A stretch of 27,092 nt of DNA from an uncultured Selenomonadaceae bacterium (GTDB taxonomy: Bacteria > Bacillota > Negativicutes > Selenomonadales > Selenomonadaceae): positions 1-27,092 of the forward strand of contig CALZDE010000002.1 in the NCBI GenBank assembly GCA_945637225.1, given 5' to 3'. How positions within the stretch are numbered: the first letter of the stretch is position 1; every line of letters begins with the position of its first letter. Below the pieces are notes generated by a model. It saw nothing but the letters and a program-made list of their open reading frames with translations. It was not told the DNA's origin and did no database searches. Positions 8,695 through 16,325 of the stretch are shown one piece after another. The translations under genes were made by a program, and so were the position numbers.

Positions 8695-9752
8695 ATCAGT
8701 GCCACCGTTGCCTTTCCATATCTCATCTTACGCATTAAAATCTGTCCATTTTCCACACAGCAAAGAGCCGAAGCTTCCGCTACATTGCCCACGCCCACAT
8801 TTGCCTCTACGAAATTAGAGGTAGAAAGCCCATGCTTTTCTATCTGTACCAAAAGTTCTTCCTGATCAAAGAAACGTATCTCTACACCAAGCTTTTCTGC
8901 CAATGTCAAAAGCCCCTTTTCATCAGATTTGACGTTGATACTAGCCAGCATATCAAGCTCAGTTATCTCCCTGCCGATAGTATGACATGCCATTTCCAGA
9001 GCATTGTAAAGCATATCTATGGAAGTACCGCGCCTGCATCCCATGCCTGCTACAAGCTTTCGAGGTCTTAAATATAATACGCCTTCCTTTGGCTCAAAAA
9101 TCCTGTTGCTTAAAATCGTCTTTAATTCTCCATCATTGGGAATGCTTTCCAAATTAACGATTTTAGCATCAACGCCCTTATCCCACATCCGCTGGCAGAT
9201 AAGCTCCGCTCTTGGCATAGTTTTATCTATATAATGACGAATCTTCTTCCCCTCAAGCATAGCACTGTTCAGTATCTTAATGCTGTCCTTTGGGTAAACC
9301 TTCAGCCCTAATTCTGCCGCCAAAGCATCTGGAGCGAACTGGTCATTAATATCCGTTGCCGTAGTAATTACAGGATCGGAATCAAGTGCCAAAGCCAGCT
9401 TGCGTGTCAAGGCATTTGCACCGCCCATATGACCTGAAAGCAGACTTATAACATGCTTGGCATTTTCATCCATAACAACTATAGCTGGGTCCTGTAACTT
9501 ACTCACCATTAATTTAGCAATAGAACGCACTACAATACCAGTGGCCATGATAAAAATCAAGCCATCATACTGATAAAAAACAGCCTTTACCAGCTCTGAC
9601 AGACGTTCATACTCCAGTACACCGCCCGCATCAGTTTTGCCCTTCTTTACAAATACATCTGCTTCCGCAGCAATATCAGCACATAAAACATCACGAACCT
9701 GCAAAGCCAATTCTGCACCCTTGCTCGTTGCAGCAAAAATACCATAATGCAT
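8682..9752 (-). CDS. cbiG: Cobalt-precorrin-5A hydrolase CbiG
   Basis: Opens the delta-lactone of cobalt-precorrin-5A with release of acetaldehyde, a step diagnostic of the anaerobic (cobalt-early) pathway. The 356-residue length agrees with stand-alone CbiG. The N-terminal domain contains the IFIMATGIVVRSIA and SLLSGHMGGANALT blocks (about residues 66-120), and the C-terminal domain has VAGMGCRRGTS (about 224-234). A GAGGTG ribosome binding site precedes the ATG at 9752, and the 3' end overlaps cbiH. The gene follows cbiF with a 15-nt gap. Confidence 0.95.
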   Translation of the reverse strand: MHYGIFAATSKGAELALQVRDVLCADIAAEADVFVKKGKTDAGGVLEYERLSELVKAVFYQYDGLIFIMATGIVVRSIAKLMVSKLQDPAIVVMDENAKHVISLLSGHMGGANALTRKLALALDSDPVITTATDINDQFAPDALAAELGLKVYPKDSIKILNSAMLEGKKIRHYIDKTMPRAELICQRMWDKGVDAKIVNLESIPNDGELKTILSNRIFEPKEGVLYLRPRKLVAGMGCRRGTSIDMLYNALEMACHTIGREITELDMLASINVKSDEKGLLTLAEKLGVEIRFFDQEELLVQIEKHGLSTSNFVEANVGVGNVAEASALCCVENGQILMRKMRYGKATVALIWER

Positions 9753-9767
9753 AATATCACCTCATGC

Positions 9768-10535
9768 CTATTTTTCTGGTACACTTGCCTGACGGAAGCC
9801 ATGACTAAATTCTGGAGCATACAGACGGCTAAGCTCGTAATCAGCTCCCAAGCAACGGCTTACTACTATCATGGCAGTACGGTCAACATTTTCATTCTTA
9901 ATGGTATCTACGATAGTCTCCAAGGTAGCACGGAAAATTCTCTGCTCTGGCCAGCTCGCCCTCTGCACAATAGCAATCTGAGTATCAGGAGCATAACCAC
10001 CAGCTATCAGTTCCTCTACCACCTTATCAAGCATGGTAATACTTAGGAAAATGCACATAGTAGCCTGATGTGCCGCCAAACTTCTCAGTTTTTCCCTATC
10101 TGGCACTGGGGTACGGCCTTCGTTTCTAGTGATGATAACTGTCTGTGAAATGCCTGGTAATGTGTATTCCTGCTTAAGAGCCGCAGCCGTTGCTAAGAAA
10201 GAGCTTACACCCGGCACTACTGTAAATTCTATATTACGCTTTTTCAGCTCGTCCATTTGTTCCTGAATAGCACCATAAATAGCTGGGTCGCCAGTATGCA
10301 GACGAACCACCATTTTTCCTTCCTTCACGCCACGGTCAATTACTTCAATTACCTCTGGCAAGCTCATAGAAGCAGAATTATGAATTTCACAGCCCTCCTT
10401 AGCATATCCCAAAAGTGCTTTAGGAACTAAAGAACCGGCATAAATAATAATATCCGCTTTTTCTAATAAGTTTTTACCTTTGACTGTGATTAACTCTGGA
10501 TCACCTGGACCTGCTCCTACGATATAAACCTGCAT
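9768..10535 (-). CDS. cbiF: Cobalt-precorrin-4 C11-methyltransferase CbiF/CobM
   Basis: SAM-dependent methylation of C11. The 255-residue protein has the canonical methylase motifs: VGAGPGDPELITVKG (residues 6-20), IIYAGSLVP (about 35-43) and LHTGDPAIYGA (about 79-89). The GSLVP motif distinguishes CbiF/CobM from other members of the fold. A strong AGGAGGAAGG ribosome binding site lies upstream of ATG 10535. The gene follows cbiT by 39 nt, one of the longest gaps in the operon. Confidence 0.95.
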   Translation of the reverse strand: MQVYIVGAGPGDPELITVKGKNLLEKADIIIYAGSLVPKALLGYAKEGCEIHNSASMSLPEVIEVIDRGVKEGKMVVRLHTGDPAIYGAIQEQMDELKKRNIEFTVVPGVSSFLATAAALKQEYTLPGISQTVIITRNEGRTPVPDREKLRSLAAHQATMCIFLSITMLDKVVEELIAGGYAPDTQIAIVQRASWPEQRIFRATLETIVDTIKNENVDRTAMIVVSRCLGADYELSRLYAPEFSHGFRQASVPEK

Positions 10536-10574
10536 CTATCCTTCCTCCTAAATAGTAAAACATTACATATATAA

Positions 10575-11192
10575 TTAATCCTCTTCATCTATATTTTCTT
10601 CATTCTTTGTACAGGTAACAATAAATATCGGATTTTCAGCTTTTGCCATATCATACCTGCCAATTTGGCTGTACCGGCTTACCTGTACCTGAATAATTTC
10701 GTAGCTATAAGCATGATGTGTTTTCATGTACACCATCGCTGTATTTAAAGTCTGCAGGGTAATGCAGTTTAAGACGATACGTCCCCCCGGCTTCAACTTA
10801 CTGTCTATAATATCTAAAATAACCTCGAGATAATTGCCACTGCCACCAATAACTGCCGCATCCAGCTCTGGAAGCCGCTCCATGCCTCCCGGAGCCTCAG
10901 CCGCAATAATCTCAACATTTTCTACGCCAAACTTAACGCAATTCTTGTTAATGAGGTCAAGTGCCGCATTCTTTTTCTCGATAGCATACACCATTCCCTT
11001 TGGTGCCTGCAAAGCCATCTCTACAGAAATTGAACCAGTCCCTGCACCTACGTCAACTACTACGGAATCCTCATCAAGACGTGCCTTGACTATGGTAAGA
11101 ATACGTACTTCCTGCTTTGTCATAGGCACCTTGCCACGTATAAATTCCTCATCAGGAATACCTAATTTATAAGTCACTCTATTCCACCCCAC
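10575..11192 (-). CDS. cbiT: Cobalt-precorrin-6B C15-methyltransferase (decarboxylating) CbiT
   Basis: Methylates C15 and decarboxylates the C12 acetate side chain. It is a class I SAM methyltransferase unlike its CbiE/F/H neighbours: the SAM-binding motif VDVGAGTGSISVEMA is at about residues 46-60, and AVIGGSGN lies near 113-120. The 205-residue length fits a free-standing CbiT; in many organisms it is fused to CbiE as CobL. The frame opens at GTG 11192, overlapping the cbiE stop as TAGTG. An alternative GTG five codons later (11177) has a better upstream GGGGTGG match, so the true N terminus could be either. Confidence 0.93.
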   Translation of the reverse strand: MGWNRVTYKLGIPDEEFIRGKVPMTKQEVRILTIVKARLDEDSVVVDVGAGTGSISVEMALQAPKGMVYAIEKKNAALDLINKNCVKFGVENVEIIAAEAPGGMERLPELDAAVIGGSGNYLEVILDIIDSKLKPGGRIVLNCITLQTLNTAMVYMKTHHAYSYEIIQVQVSRYSQIGRYDMAKAENPIFIVTCTKNEENIDEED

Positions 11193-11818
11193 TAATCTGT
11201 AACCACGAGAACACAGTTGCTATATTCCTTCACTTCACAGTATTTTTCCAAAGTAGTCCGCACAATTTCTTCATCATCATAGGAAAGTCTGGCACAAATT
11301 GCTAATTTAGCCTCTTTCGGCCATCCTGCCTGCATCAGTTTTTCTGGAACTGTACGGGAATTATTTTTTGTATCAGTAAGAAAGCCTAATATACGCCCTT
11401 CGCGATAAATCAGCTTCTCCGACTCTGGCTCACGACCATGAAAACTCAATAATTCTGCGTCATGCCAAGGAAGTGCCAGCCTTGAAAATGCCAGCTGCAT
11501 AGAGCTGATACCGGGAATTACCTCAATAACATCCTCTGAAAAATTTCTCCGAACAGCATCAAGGAGTGAATAATAACCTGGATCACCGGAAACCATCACC
11601 ACTACATCATCGGTAGCAATTTTCTCTTTAATAAAGTCCATTACCGCCCCAATATCCGCTTTGATAGCCATTGTTTCCTGATTTTCCTTTGCAAACTGTC
11701 CAAGAGCACGACTGCCCCCTACAAGTATTTTTGCCTTTTCAATAGCTATACGGGCCGCTGGAACCATATAATCTGGATTTCCCGGACCTATCCCCGCTAT
11801 TATTATTCTATATCCCAT
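11192..11818 (-). CDS. cbiE: Cobalt-precorrin-7 C5-methyltransferase CbiE
   Basis: First gene of the cobalamin operon in this window. It is a SAM-dependent methyltransferase acting at C5 as partner of CbiT. The 208-residue protein has the tetrapyrrole methylase fold, with IIAGIGPGNPDYM (residues 5-17), VGGSRAL (about 33-39) and VMVSGDPGYYS (about 74-84). A purine-rich GGCAGGGA ribosome binding site precedes ATG 11818. Its leader contains two good sigma-70-type promoters (about 11888-11916 and inside the repeat at 11944-11973) and no cobalamin riboswitch that I could find. Downstream cbiT overlaps by 1 nt. Confidence 0.94.
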   Translation of the reverse strand: MGYRIIIAGIGPGNPDYMVPAARIAIEKAKILVGGSRALGQFAKENQETMAIKADIGAVMDFIKEKIATDDVVVMVSGDPGYYSLLDAVRRNFSEDVIEVIPGISSMQLAFSRLALPWHDAELLSFHGREPESEKLIYREGRILGFLTDTKNNSRTVPEKLMQAGWPKEAKLAICARLSYDDEEIVRTTLEKYCEVKEYSNCVLVVTD

Positions 11819-11887
11819 GCCTAAATCCCTGCCTCATATAACTAAAAATCATGGAAATTTATCATTTTTTGAATAATTACTATTCTT

Positions 11888-11916
11888 ATTTTAGCATATT
11901 TTCTATCAAACATCAA
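11888..11916 (-). promoter_or_regulatory. Putative promoter of the cobalamin operon
   Basis: On the minus strand TTGATG (11916-11911), a 17-nt spacer and TAAAAT (11893-11888) form a near-consensus housekeeping promoter. TGC just before the -10 box makes it an extended -10. Transcription would start near 11881, giving a leader of roughly 60 nt before cbiE. Confidence 0.6.
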
Positions 11917-11943
11917 GATTTTTATCTTTGTGTAAAAAATGTC

Positions 11944-11973
11944 TATTATAACGCCCTCAATCATGAAAATGCA
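11944..11973 (-). promoter_or_regulatory. Promoter carried by the 54-nt repeat (copy 1)
   Basis: On the minus strand TTGCAT, an 18-nt spacer and TATAAT read toward cbiE. The -35 hexamer forms part of an 8-bp inverted repeat (GAAAATGC, 5-nt loop, GCATTTTC). The same bases recur ahead of dhaM at 27039-27068. Confidence 0.5.
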
Positions 11974-11997
11974 ACAAGCATTTTCTTCCTATGACAG
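11944..11997. repeat. 54-nt exact repeat, copy 1
   Basis: These 54 bases are identical, and in the same orientation, to 27039-27092. They contain the inverted repeat GAAAATGC/GCATTTTC (11964-11971 and 11977-11984) and a TATAAT box at one end. Identity starts sharply: the neighbouring base at 11943 differs from that at 27038. The full element probably extends to about 12090, since the second copy is cut by the window edge. Confidence 0.9.
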
Positions 11998-12090
11998 CGT
12001 TTCAACGACGATGGAGATATGCTCCACCGTGTTTATAGAATAAGGTACCCGCCACTTATAGAAGTGGGGGACATCTCTTAGTCGTTATTC
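11998..12090. other. Structured non-coding segment adjoining the repeat (possible small mobile-element end or RNA)
   Basis: No gene is visible here. Several complementary blocks are: AACGAC (12004-12009) with GTCGTT (12081-12086); TGGAG/CTCCA (12012-12016 and 12022-12026); and CCC plus CCACTT with AAGTGG plus GGG (12048-12057 and 12062-12070, one bulged G). GAATAA (12038-12043) could instead pair with TTATTC (12085-12090), competing with the outer stem. The dense folding next to an interspersed repeat resembles the ends of IS200/IS605-type elements or a palindromic miniature element, but no transposase is present and this identity is inference. Confidence 0.4.
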
Positions 12091-12092
12091 CA

Positions 12093-12126
12093 TAAAAAGA
12101 ACCCCACCGAATAATCAGTGAGGTTC
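12093..12126 (-). terminator. Intrinsic terminator of the ArsB/NhaD-type transporter gene
   Basis: On the minus strand GAACCTCAC (12126-12118) pairs with GTGGGGTTC (12107-12099), with one U-G pair and a 10-nt loop. It is followed directly by a TTTTT run. It lies 18 nt past the transporter stop. Confidence 0.8.
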
Positions 12127-12143
12127 AGAGTGTTAAAACTTAA

Positions 12144-13424
12144 TTAAAGGTAACGGAGCCATACATAGATGGTACTGATAATAACGGAAAGAATCATACA
12201 TGGGAATGCAACCTTCATAAAGCCAATGAAGGAAATCTGCTTGCCATGCTGAGCCGCCATAGAAGCAACAACTACGTTAGCGGAAGCACCAATCAAGGTA
12301 CCATTACCGCCGAGGCAGGCACCAAGAGCAAGTGACCACCACATAGGCTCTAAGTTGCTAAGTCCCATAGCACCCATGTCCTTAATCAGAGGAATCATAG
12401 TAGCTACAAAAGGAATGTTATCTACAAAAGCAGATGCTATTGCACTCATCCAGATAATGAGAATTGCCGTACCTTCAACGGAGCCCTGAGTAATCTTAAT
12501 CGCTTCCTCAGCCAGCATTTTGATAACACCAGTTTCTACCAGACCGCCTACCAGAATAAAGAGACCTGCGAAGAAGAAAATTGCAACCCACTCCACCTTA
12601 CTGAGTACCTTAGCAATCATTTCCTCGTCACGATGGAAGGTAACTAAGAGCAGGAGGCTGGCACCAGCAAGAGCCGCAGTAGCAGACTCTAAGCCCAATG
12701 CACTGTGCATTACAAATAACAGCATGGTAAGAGAAAGAACGATGAGGCACTTCTTTACCAACACTTTATCACGAATCTGCTTGTATGGGTCAAGTTTCAT
12801 TACCTGTGCCTGTAATTCTGGTGTAGTATGCAGGCTCTTGCCATAAAGCCATTCAAGGATAAATACAGTAATGATGAAGATAATGATTGCTGGCAGGGTA
12901 AGATTCATGATAAAATCCATAAAACTCAAGCCAACAGCGGAACCAATCATGATGTTTGGCGGATCACCTACCAGAGTAGCAGTACCACCGATGTTAGATG
13001 ATAAAATCTGTGCCATCAGGAAAGGCTTTACATCTACCTTCAGCTGTGAAGTAATACTAAAGGTTACAGGAACCGTCAGAAGTACGGTAGTTACATTATC
13101 AAGAAGTGCGGAGCATACCGCTGTCAGAAGTGATAATGCCAATAACAGTTTCATAGGGTCAGCTTTTACTTTCTGTGCTGACCAGATTGCCAGGAAATTG
13201 AAAAGACCTGTTTCAGCTGTGATATTAACGATAGTCATCATGCCGATAAGCAGTCCCAAGGTGTTAAAGTCGATATGGTGAATGGCTACTTCCTGTGACA
13301 GAATGCCAAAGCCAATCATCAGCACCGCACCCATCAGGGCTACAATGGTACGATGAACCTTCTCAGAAATAATCAGTGCGTAAGCAACCACGAAGATTAT
13401 TACTGCAACAGTTGTCTGATCCAT
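12144..13424 (-). CDS. ArsB/NhaD-type (IT superfamily) anion transporter or Na+/H+ antiporter
   Basis: Polytopic inner-membrane transporter of 426 residues with about eleven or twelve hydrophobic segments. Diagnostic motifs occur twice, as expected for the inverted-repeat fold: LLDNVTTVLL (about 107-116) with LVGDPPNIMIGSA (151-163), and VDNIPFVATMIPL with LGGNGTLIGASANVV in the C-terminal half. These place it in the CitMHS/ArsB/NhaD/P-protein group. The substrate cannot be read from sequence; arsenite, a dicarboxylate or Na+/H+ exchange are all possible, and no arsR, arsA or arsC lies nearby. An AAAGGGGG ribosome binding site is 7 nt before ATG 13424, and a strong terminator follows. It may be cotranscribed with the small gene and glnS upstream. 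Confidence 0.85.
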   Translation of the reverse strand: MDQTTVAVIIFVVAYALIISEKVHRTIVALMGAVLMIGFGILSQEVAIHHIDFNTLGLLIGMMTIVNITAETGLFNFLAIWSAQKVKADPMKLLLALSLLTAVCSALLDNVTTVLLTVPVTFSITSQLKVDVKPFLMAQILSSNIGGTATLVGDPPNIMIGSAVGLSFMDFIMNLTLPAIIIFIITVFILEWLYGKSLHTTPELQAQVMKLDPYKQIRDKVLVKKCLIVLSLTMLLFVMHSALGLESATAALAGASLLLLVTFHRDEEMIAKVLSKVEWVAIFFFAGLFILVGGLVETGVIKMLAEEAIKITQGSVEGTAILIIWMSAIASAFVDNIPFVATMIPLIKDMGAMGLSNLEPMWWSLALGACLGGNGTLIGASANVVVASMAAQHGKQISFIGFMKVAFPCMILSVIISTIYVWLRYL

Positions 13425-13468
13425 GTGAATTCCCCCTTTACTAAACTAAAAACCCCTATCTCTATACT

Positions 13469-13783
13469 TCAATTAATCTTAGGCGAAATTATAATATTAT
13501 TCCCCTCACGCTTTACATTGAGAGTATACTTCTTATTGCCAGCATTAAACAGCTCCATCTGCAGCTTCATTACTTCTCTTTCCAATTTGAAAAGCAAATC
13601 CTCTGGCAGACCTGATAACGCCTTTTCCTTCGCCTTCACCGACTGAGCACGTTTCTTCTTTTCCGCTTCGGCTTCTGCCGCCATAAACTGTGCTTCAACG
13701 GTATTTTCTTCTACATACCCTGCAAACATATCCTTGTCGGATAAATTCTTAGGTATCTTGGGAATTTTGGTTGCTTTTGCCAT
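13469..13783 (-). CDS. Small hypothetical protein, charged and helical
   Basis: A 104-residue protein that I do not recognise. It is rich in Lys, Glu and Ala; residues about 30-75 look like a long amphipathic or coiled-coil helix. The C terminus (YTLNVKREGNNIIISPKIN) looks like a short beta hairpin. No signal peptide or membrane segment is seen. It is supported as a real gene by a GAGGG ribosome binding site 6 nt before ATG 13783, its position 18 nt after the glnS stop, and the lack of any other gene in the stretch. It may be cotranscribed with glnS. Confidence 0.7.
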   Translation of the reverse strand: MAKATKIPKIPKNLSDKDMFAGYVEENTVEAQFMAAEAEAEKKKRAQSVKAKEKALSGLPEDLLFKLEREVMKLQMELFNAGNKKYTLNVKREGNNIIISPKIN

Positions 13784-13801
13784 TTTTATCCCTCACTAAA
13801 A

Positions 13802-15466
13802 TTACTTTTTCACCTTTGCCCAGGAATCCTTTAAGCCTACAACACGATTAAATACGATGTGGTCTGGGGTGGTGTCCTTATCCACTACGAAATAACCGGT
13901 ACGCAGGAACTGATAGTGAGTGCCCTCTGCTATGAACTTAAGGCTTGGCTCTACCTTCGCATCAGTAATAGTCTCCAGAGAAGCCTTATTTACTGCGGCT
14001 AAGAAATCAGCTGGCACATCTCCGTTCTCATCTGTCTCAATGAGGAAATCATAGAGACGTACCTCTGCATCAACAGCCTCCTCGGCAGATACCCAGTGAA
14101 TAGTACCCTTTACCTTGCGGTTAGCTGTTGCACCGCCAGTCTTGGACTCTGGGTCATAGGTACAATGAAGCTCTGTAATGTTTCCGTTTTCGTCTTTTAT
14201 CACGTCCTCGCACTTGATGATATAGCCGTGCTTCAAACGAACTTCTCCACCTGGCTTTAAGCGGAAAAACTTCTTAGGAGCTTCTTCCATGAAATCTTCC
14301 TGCTCGATGTAAAGCTCACGTGTGAAAGGCACATAGCGGTGACCACCCTTGAATGGGTGATTCTCAGCCAGCATATACTCCTTCTGACCTTCAGGATAAT
14401 TTGTCAGAACTACCTTCAGTGGGCGGAGAACTGCCATAACACGGTCGGCATTGGTATTGAGGTCATCGCGGACACAGTGTTCCAGCATTGCTACATCTAC
14501 GAGACTGTTAGCCTTTGCAACGCCAACTTCCTTGCAGAAATTGCGGATAGCTGTTGGGGTGTAACCACGACGACGAAGACCTGAAATAGTAGGCATACGA
14601 GGGTCGTCCCAGCCAGTAACATAGCCCTCCTCTACCAGCTGACGCAGTTTACGCTTACTGGTAACGGTGTTGGTGAGATTCAGACGGGCAAATTCAATCT
14701 GACGAGGACGGGTATTTACGTCAAAGCCTAAAGACTCTAACAGCCAGTCATAAAATGGGCGGTGGTCTTCAAACTCTAAAGTACAAATGGAATGAGTAAT
14801 GCCCTCAATGGCATCAGATAATGGATGAGCAAAGTCATACATTGGGTAAATGCACCACTCATCACCAGTACGATGATGGGTAGCATGAGCTATACGGTAA
14901 ATAACAGGGTCACGCATGTTGATGTTGCCGGAAGCCATATCAACCTTAGCACGAAGCACCTTTTCACCATCAGCAAATTCGCCATTCTTCATACGCTGGA
15001 AAAGATCAAGGTTTTCTTCTACACTGCGGTTTCTGTATGGGCTTTCCTTGCCTGGCTCAGTAAGAGTGCCACGATACTGGCGGATTTCCTCAGCATTCAA
15101 ATCATCTACGAAAGCCAGTCCACGCTTAATCAGCTCTACAGCAAAGTCATACAGCTTGCCAAAATAATCAGAAGCATAAAACATTCTGTCATCCCAGCTA
15201 AAGCCCAGCCACTTTACATCTGCCTGAATGGAATCAACGTACTCAGTATCTTCCTTGACAGGATTGGTATCATCAAAACGAAGATTGCACTTGCCATCAT
15301 ACTGCTGTGCCAAACCGAAATTAAGGCAAATAGACTTTGCGTGACCTACATGAAGATAACCGTTAGGCTCTGGCGGGAAACGTGTATGAACTCCCTCTGT
15401 ATATTTTCCATTCTTTAAATCTTCATTGATTTCACTCTGAATGAAGCTTGAAGTGATTTCTGCCAT
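13802..15466 (-). CDS. glnS: Glutaminyl-tRNA synthetase
   Basis: Class I aminoacyl-tRNA synthetase charging tRNA-Gln directly with glutamine. The 554-residue length matches bacterial GlnRS. The HIGH-type motif is in PPEPNGYLHVGHAKS (residues 31-45), and the KMSKS-type loop is TVTSKRK (267-273), close to the VMSKRK form usual for GlnRS. The catalytic core is followed by the GlnRS-specific beta-barrel anticodon-binding domains (about 335-550). The sequence is GlnRS rather than GluRS because of its overall match through NLTNTVTSKRKLRQLV and the C-terminal barrels. An AAGGAG ribosome binding site lies about 9 nt before ATG 15466. Direct GlnRS is patchily distributed in Firmicutes, many of which rely on GatCAB. 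Confidence 0.96.
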   Translation of the reverse strand: MAEITSSFIQSEINEDLKNGKYTEGVHTRFPPEPNGYLHVGHAKSICLNFGLAQQYDGKCNLRFDDTNPVKEDTEYVDSIQADVKWLGFSWDDRMFYASDYFGKLYDFAVELIKRGLAFVDDLNAEEIRQYRGTLTEPGKESPYRNRSVEENLDLFQRMKNGEFADGEKVLRAKVDMASGNINMRDPVIYRIAHATHHRTGDEWCIYPMYDFAHPLSDAIEGITHSICTLEFEDHRPFYDWLLESLGFDVNTRPRQIEFARLNLTNTVTSKRKLRQLVEEGYVTGWDDPRMPTISGLRRRGYTPTAIRNFCKEVGVAKANSLVDVAMLEHCVRDDLNTNADRVMAVLRPLKVVLTNYPEGQKEYMLAENHPFKGGHRYVPFTRELYIEQEDFMEEAPKKFFRLKPGGEVRLKHGYIIKCEDVIKDENGNITELHCTYDPESKTGGATANRKVKGTIHWVSAEEAVDAEVRLYDFLIETDENGDVPADFLAAVNKASLETITDAKVEPSLKFIAEGTHYQFLRTGYFVVDKDTTPDHIVFNRVVGLKDSWAKVKK

Positions 15467-15558
15467 AAAACAATACTCCTTTTATATAAATTCTATATGA
15501 TATGTAAAAAATCCTGCTAAATTTTTGCAATTCATCAGATAAATTTTACAAAATTTCA

Positions 15559-16311
15559 TTACTCTGTGTCCATAGCCAACAGCTTATCCACATGCTTTCT
15601 GAGACGTTCCACGCCCTTTCTTACCTCAGGCGTATCCATAAGATTATTAATTATCTTATCTATGTAACCTCTTTCCATGAGTCTTTTCATGGTCCAGGAA
15701 TAATTTATATCATAAACCCACATCAGACGTACCAGCTTGCGGTCATCCTGAGTCTGCATTTTGGTGTAATCCACCTGCTCACCAGCGACAAACTTTTCCA
15801 CAAAGCCTGGTGCAAAGCCCTTATTGTCGGTCGGACCAAGATATGGCTCTAATACCCTGTAAATATCAAGCTTGTCTGCGTCTCTTAAAAGCTTAGCAAA
15901 CATCAGATGCTTTTCCGAAGGAGCTGGAGCAATTTCCTTTTTATTATGATTTTTAATGGCAAAGAGAAGATACTCCTTTTCCTCGTCATTCAGCATATCA
16001 TAAAAAGGAAGGTCAACTATTACCTTGACACCCAAATCCGCATGATCCTCTGAATCAGCATCATTAAAGGTCTGATAAATAGTCCACTGATGGAAGCGTC
16101 CCACATCATGAAGCAGTCCCATCAGCTCTGCCAGCTGTACATCGTGCTCATCAAGCTTCAGATATTTCGCCAGGTCTCTGGCAATATCAGTTACATACCC
16201 AGTGTGTATTTCCTTCATCCGAATGCCATGCATGATGTTTTTATCCTCATGATAAAAGGATTTCATGTAATCTGCCATCCATTCATGGGCTGTTTTTAAC
16301 ACTTCCTGCAC
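15559..16311 (-). CDS. HD-domain metal-dependent phosphohydrolase
   Basis: A cytoplasmic 250-residue HD-superfamily protein. The metal-binding set is visible: His36, the His68-Asp69 pair in LLHDVGRFHQW, His90, the NH pair at about 121-122 and Asp146 in RDADKLD. This pattern is like stand-alone phosphohydrolases acting on nucleotides or phosphorylated metabolites; the substrate is unknown, and no GYP motif is present. The start is GTG at 16311 with GGGGGAG 6 nt upstream. A hairpin with a T-rich tail ends only about 15 nt upstream, leaving no room for a separate promoter, so expression probably depends on read-through from the HD-GYP regulator gene. glnS follows 92 nt downstream. Confidence 0.85.
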   Translation of the reverse strand: MQEVLKTAHEWMADYMKSFYHEDKNIMHGIRMKEIHTGYVTDIARDLAKYLKLDEHDVQLAELMGLLHDVGRFHQWTIYQTFNDADSEDHADLGVKVIVDLPFYDMLNDEEKEYLLFAIKNHNKKEIAPAPSEKHLMFAKLLRDADKLDIYRVLEPYLGPTDNKGFAPGFVEKFVAGEQVDYTKMQTQDDRKLVRLMWVYDINYSWTMKRLMERGYIDKIINNLMDTPEVRKGVERLRKHVDKLLAMDTE

Positions 16312-16325
16312 TCTATTCTCCCCCT

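Noticed and set aside
11819..11943. Possible cobalamin riboswitch in the cbiE leader
   Set aside because: The conserved B12-box blocks and a GCCACTG-like element are not visible on the minus strand, and the leader from the predicted promoter is too short and AT-rich.
11944..12090. CRISPR array or tandem repeat
   Set aside because: There are only two distant copies of the repeat and no regular spacing.
14825..15418. Long plus-strand open frame of 197 codons
   Set aside because: It lies wholly antisense to glnS, whose motifs are clear, and its translation has no recognisable features.
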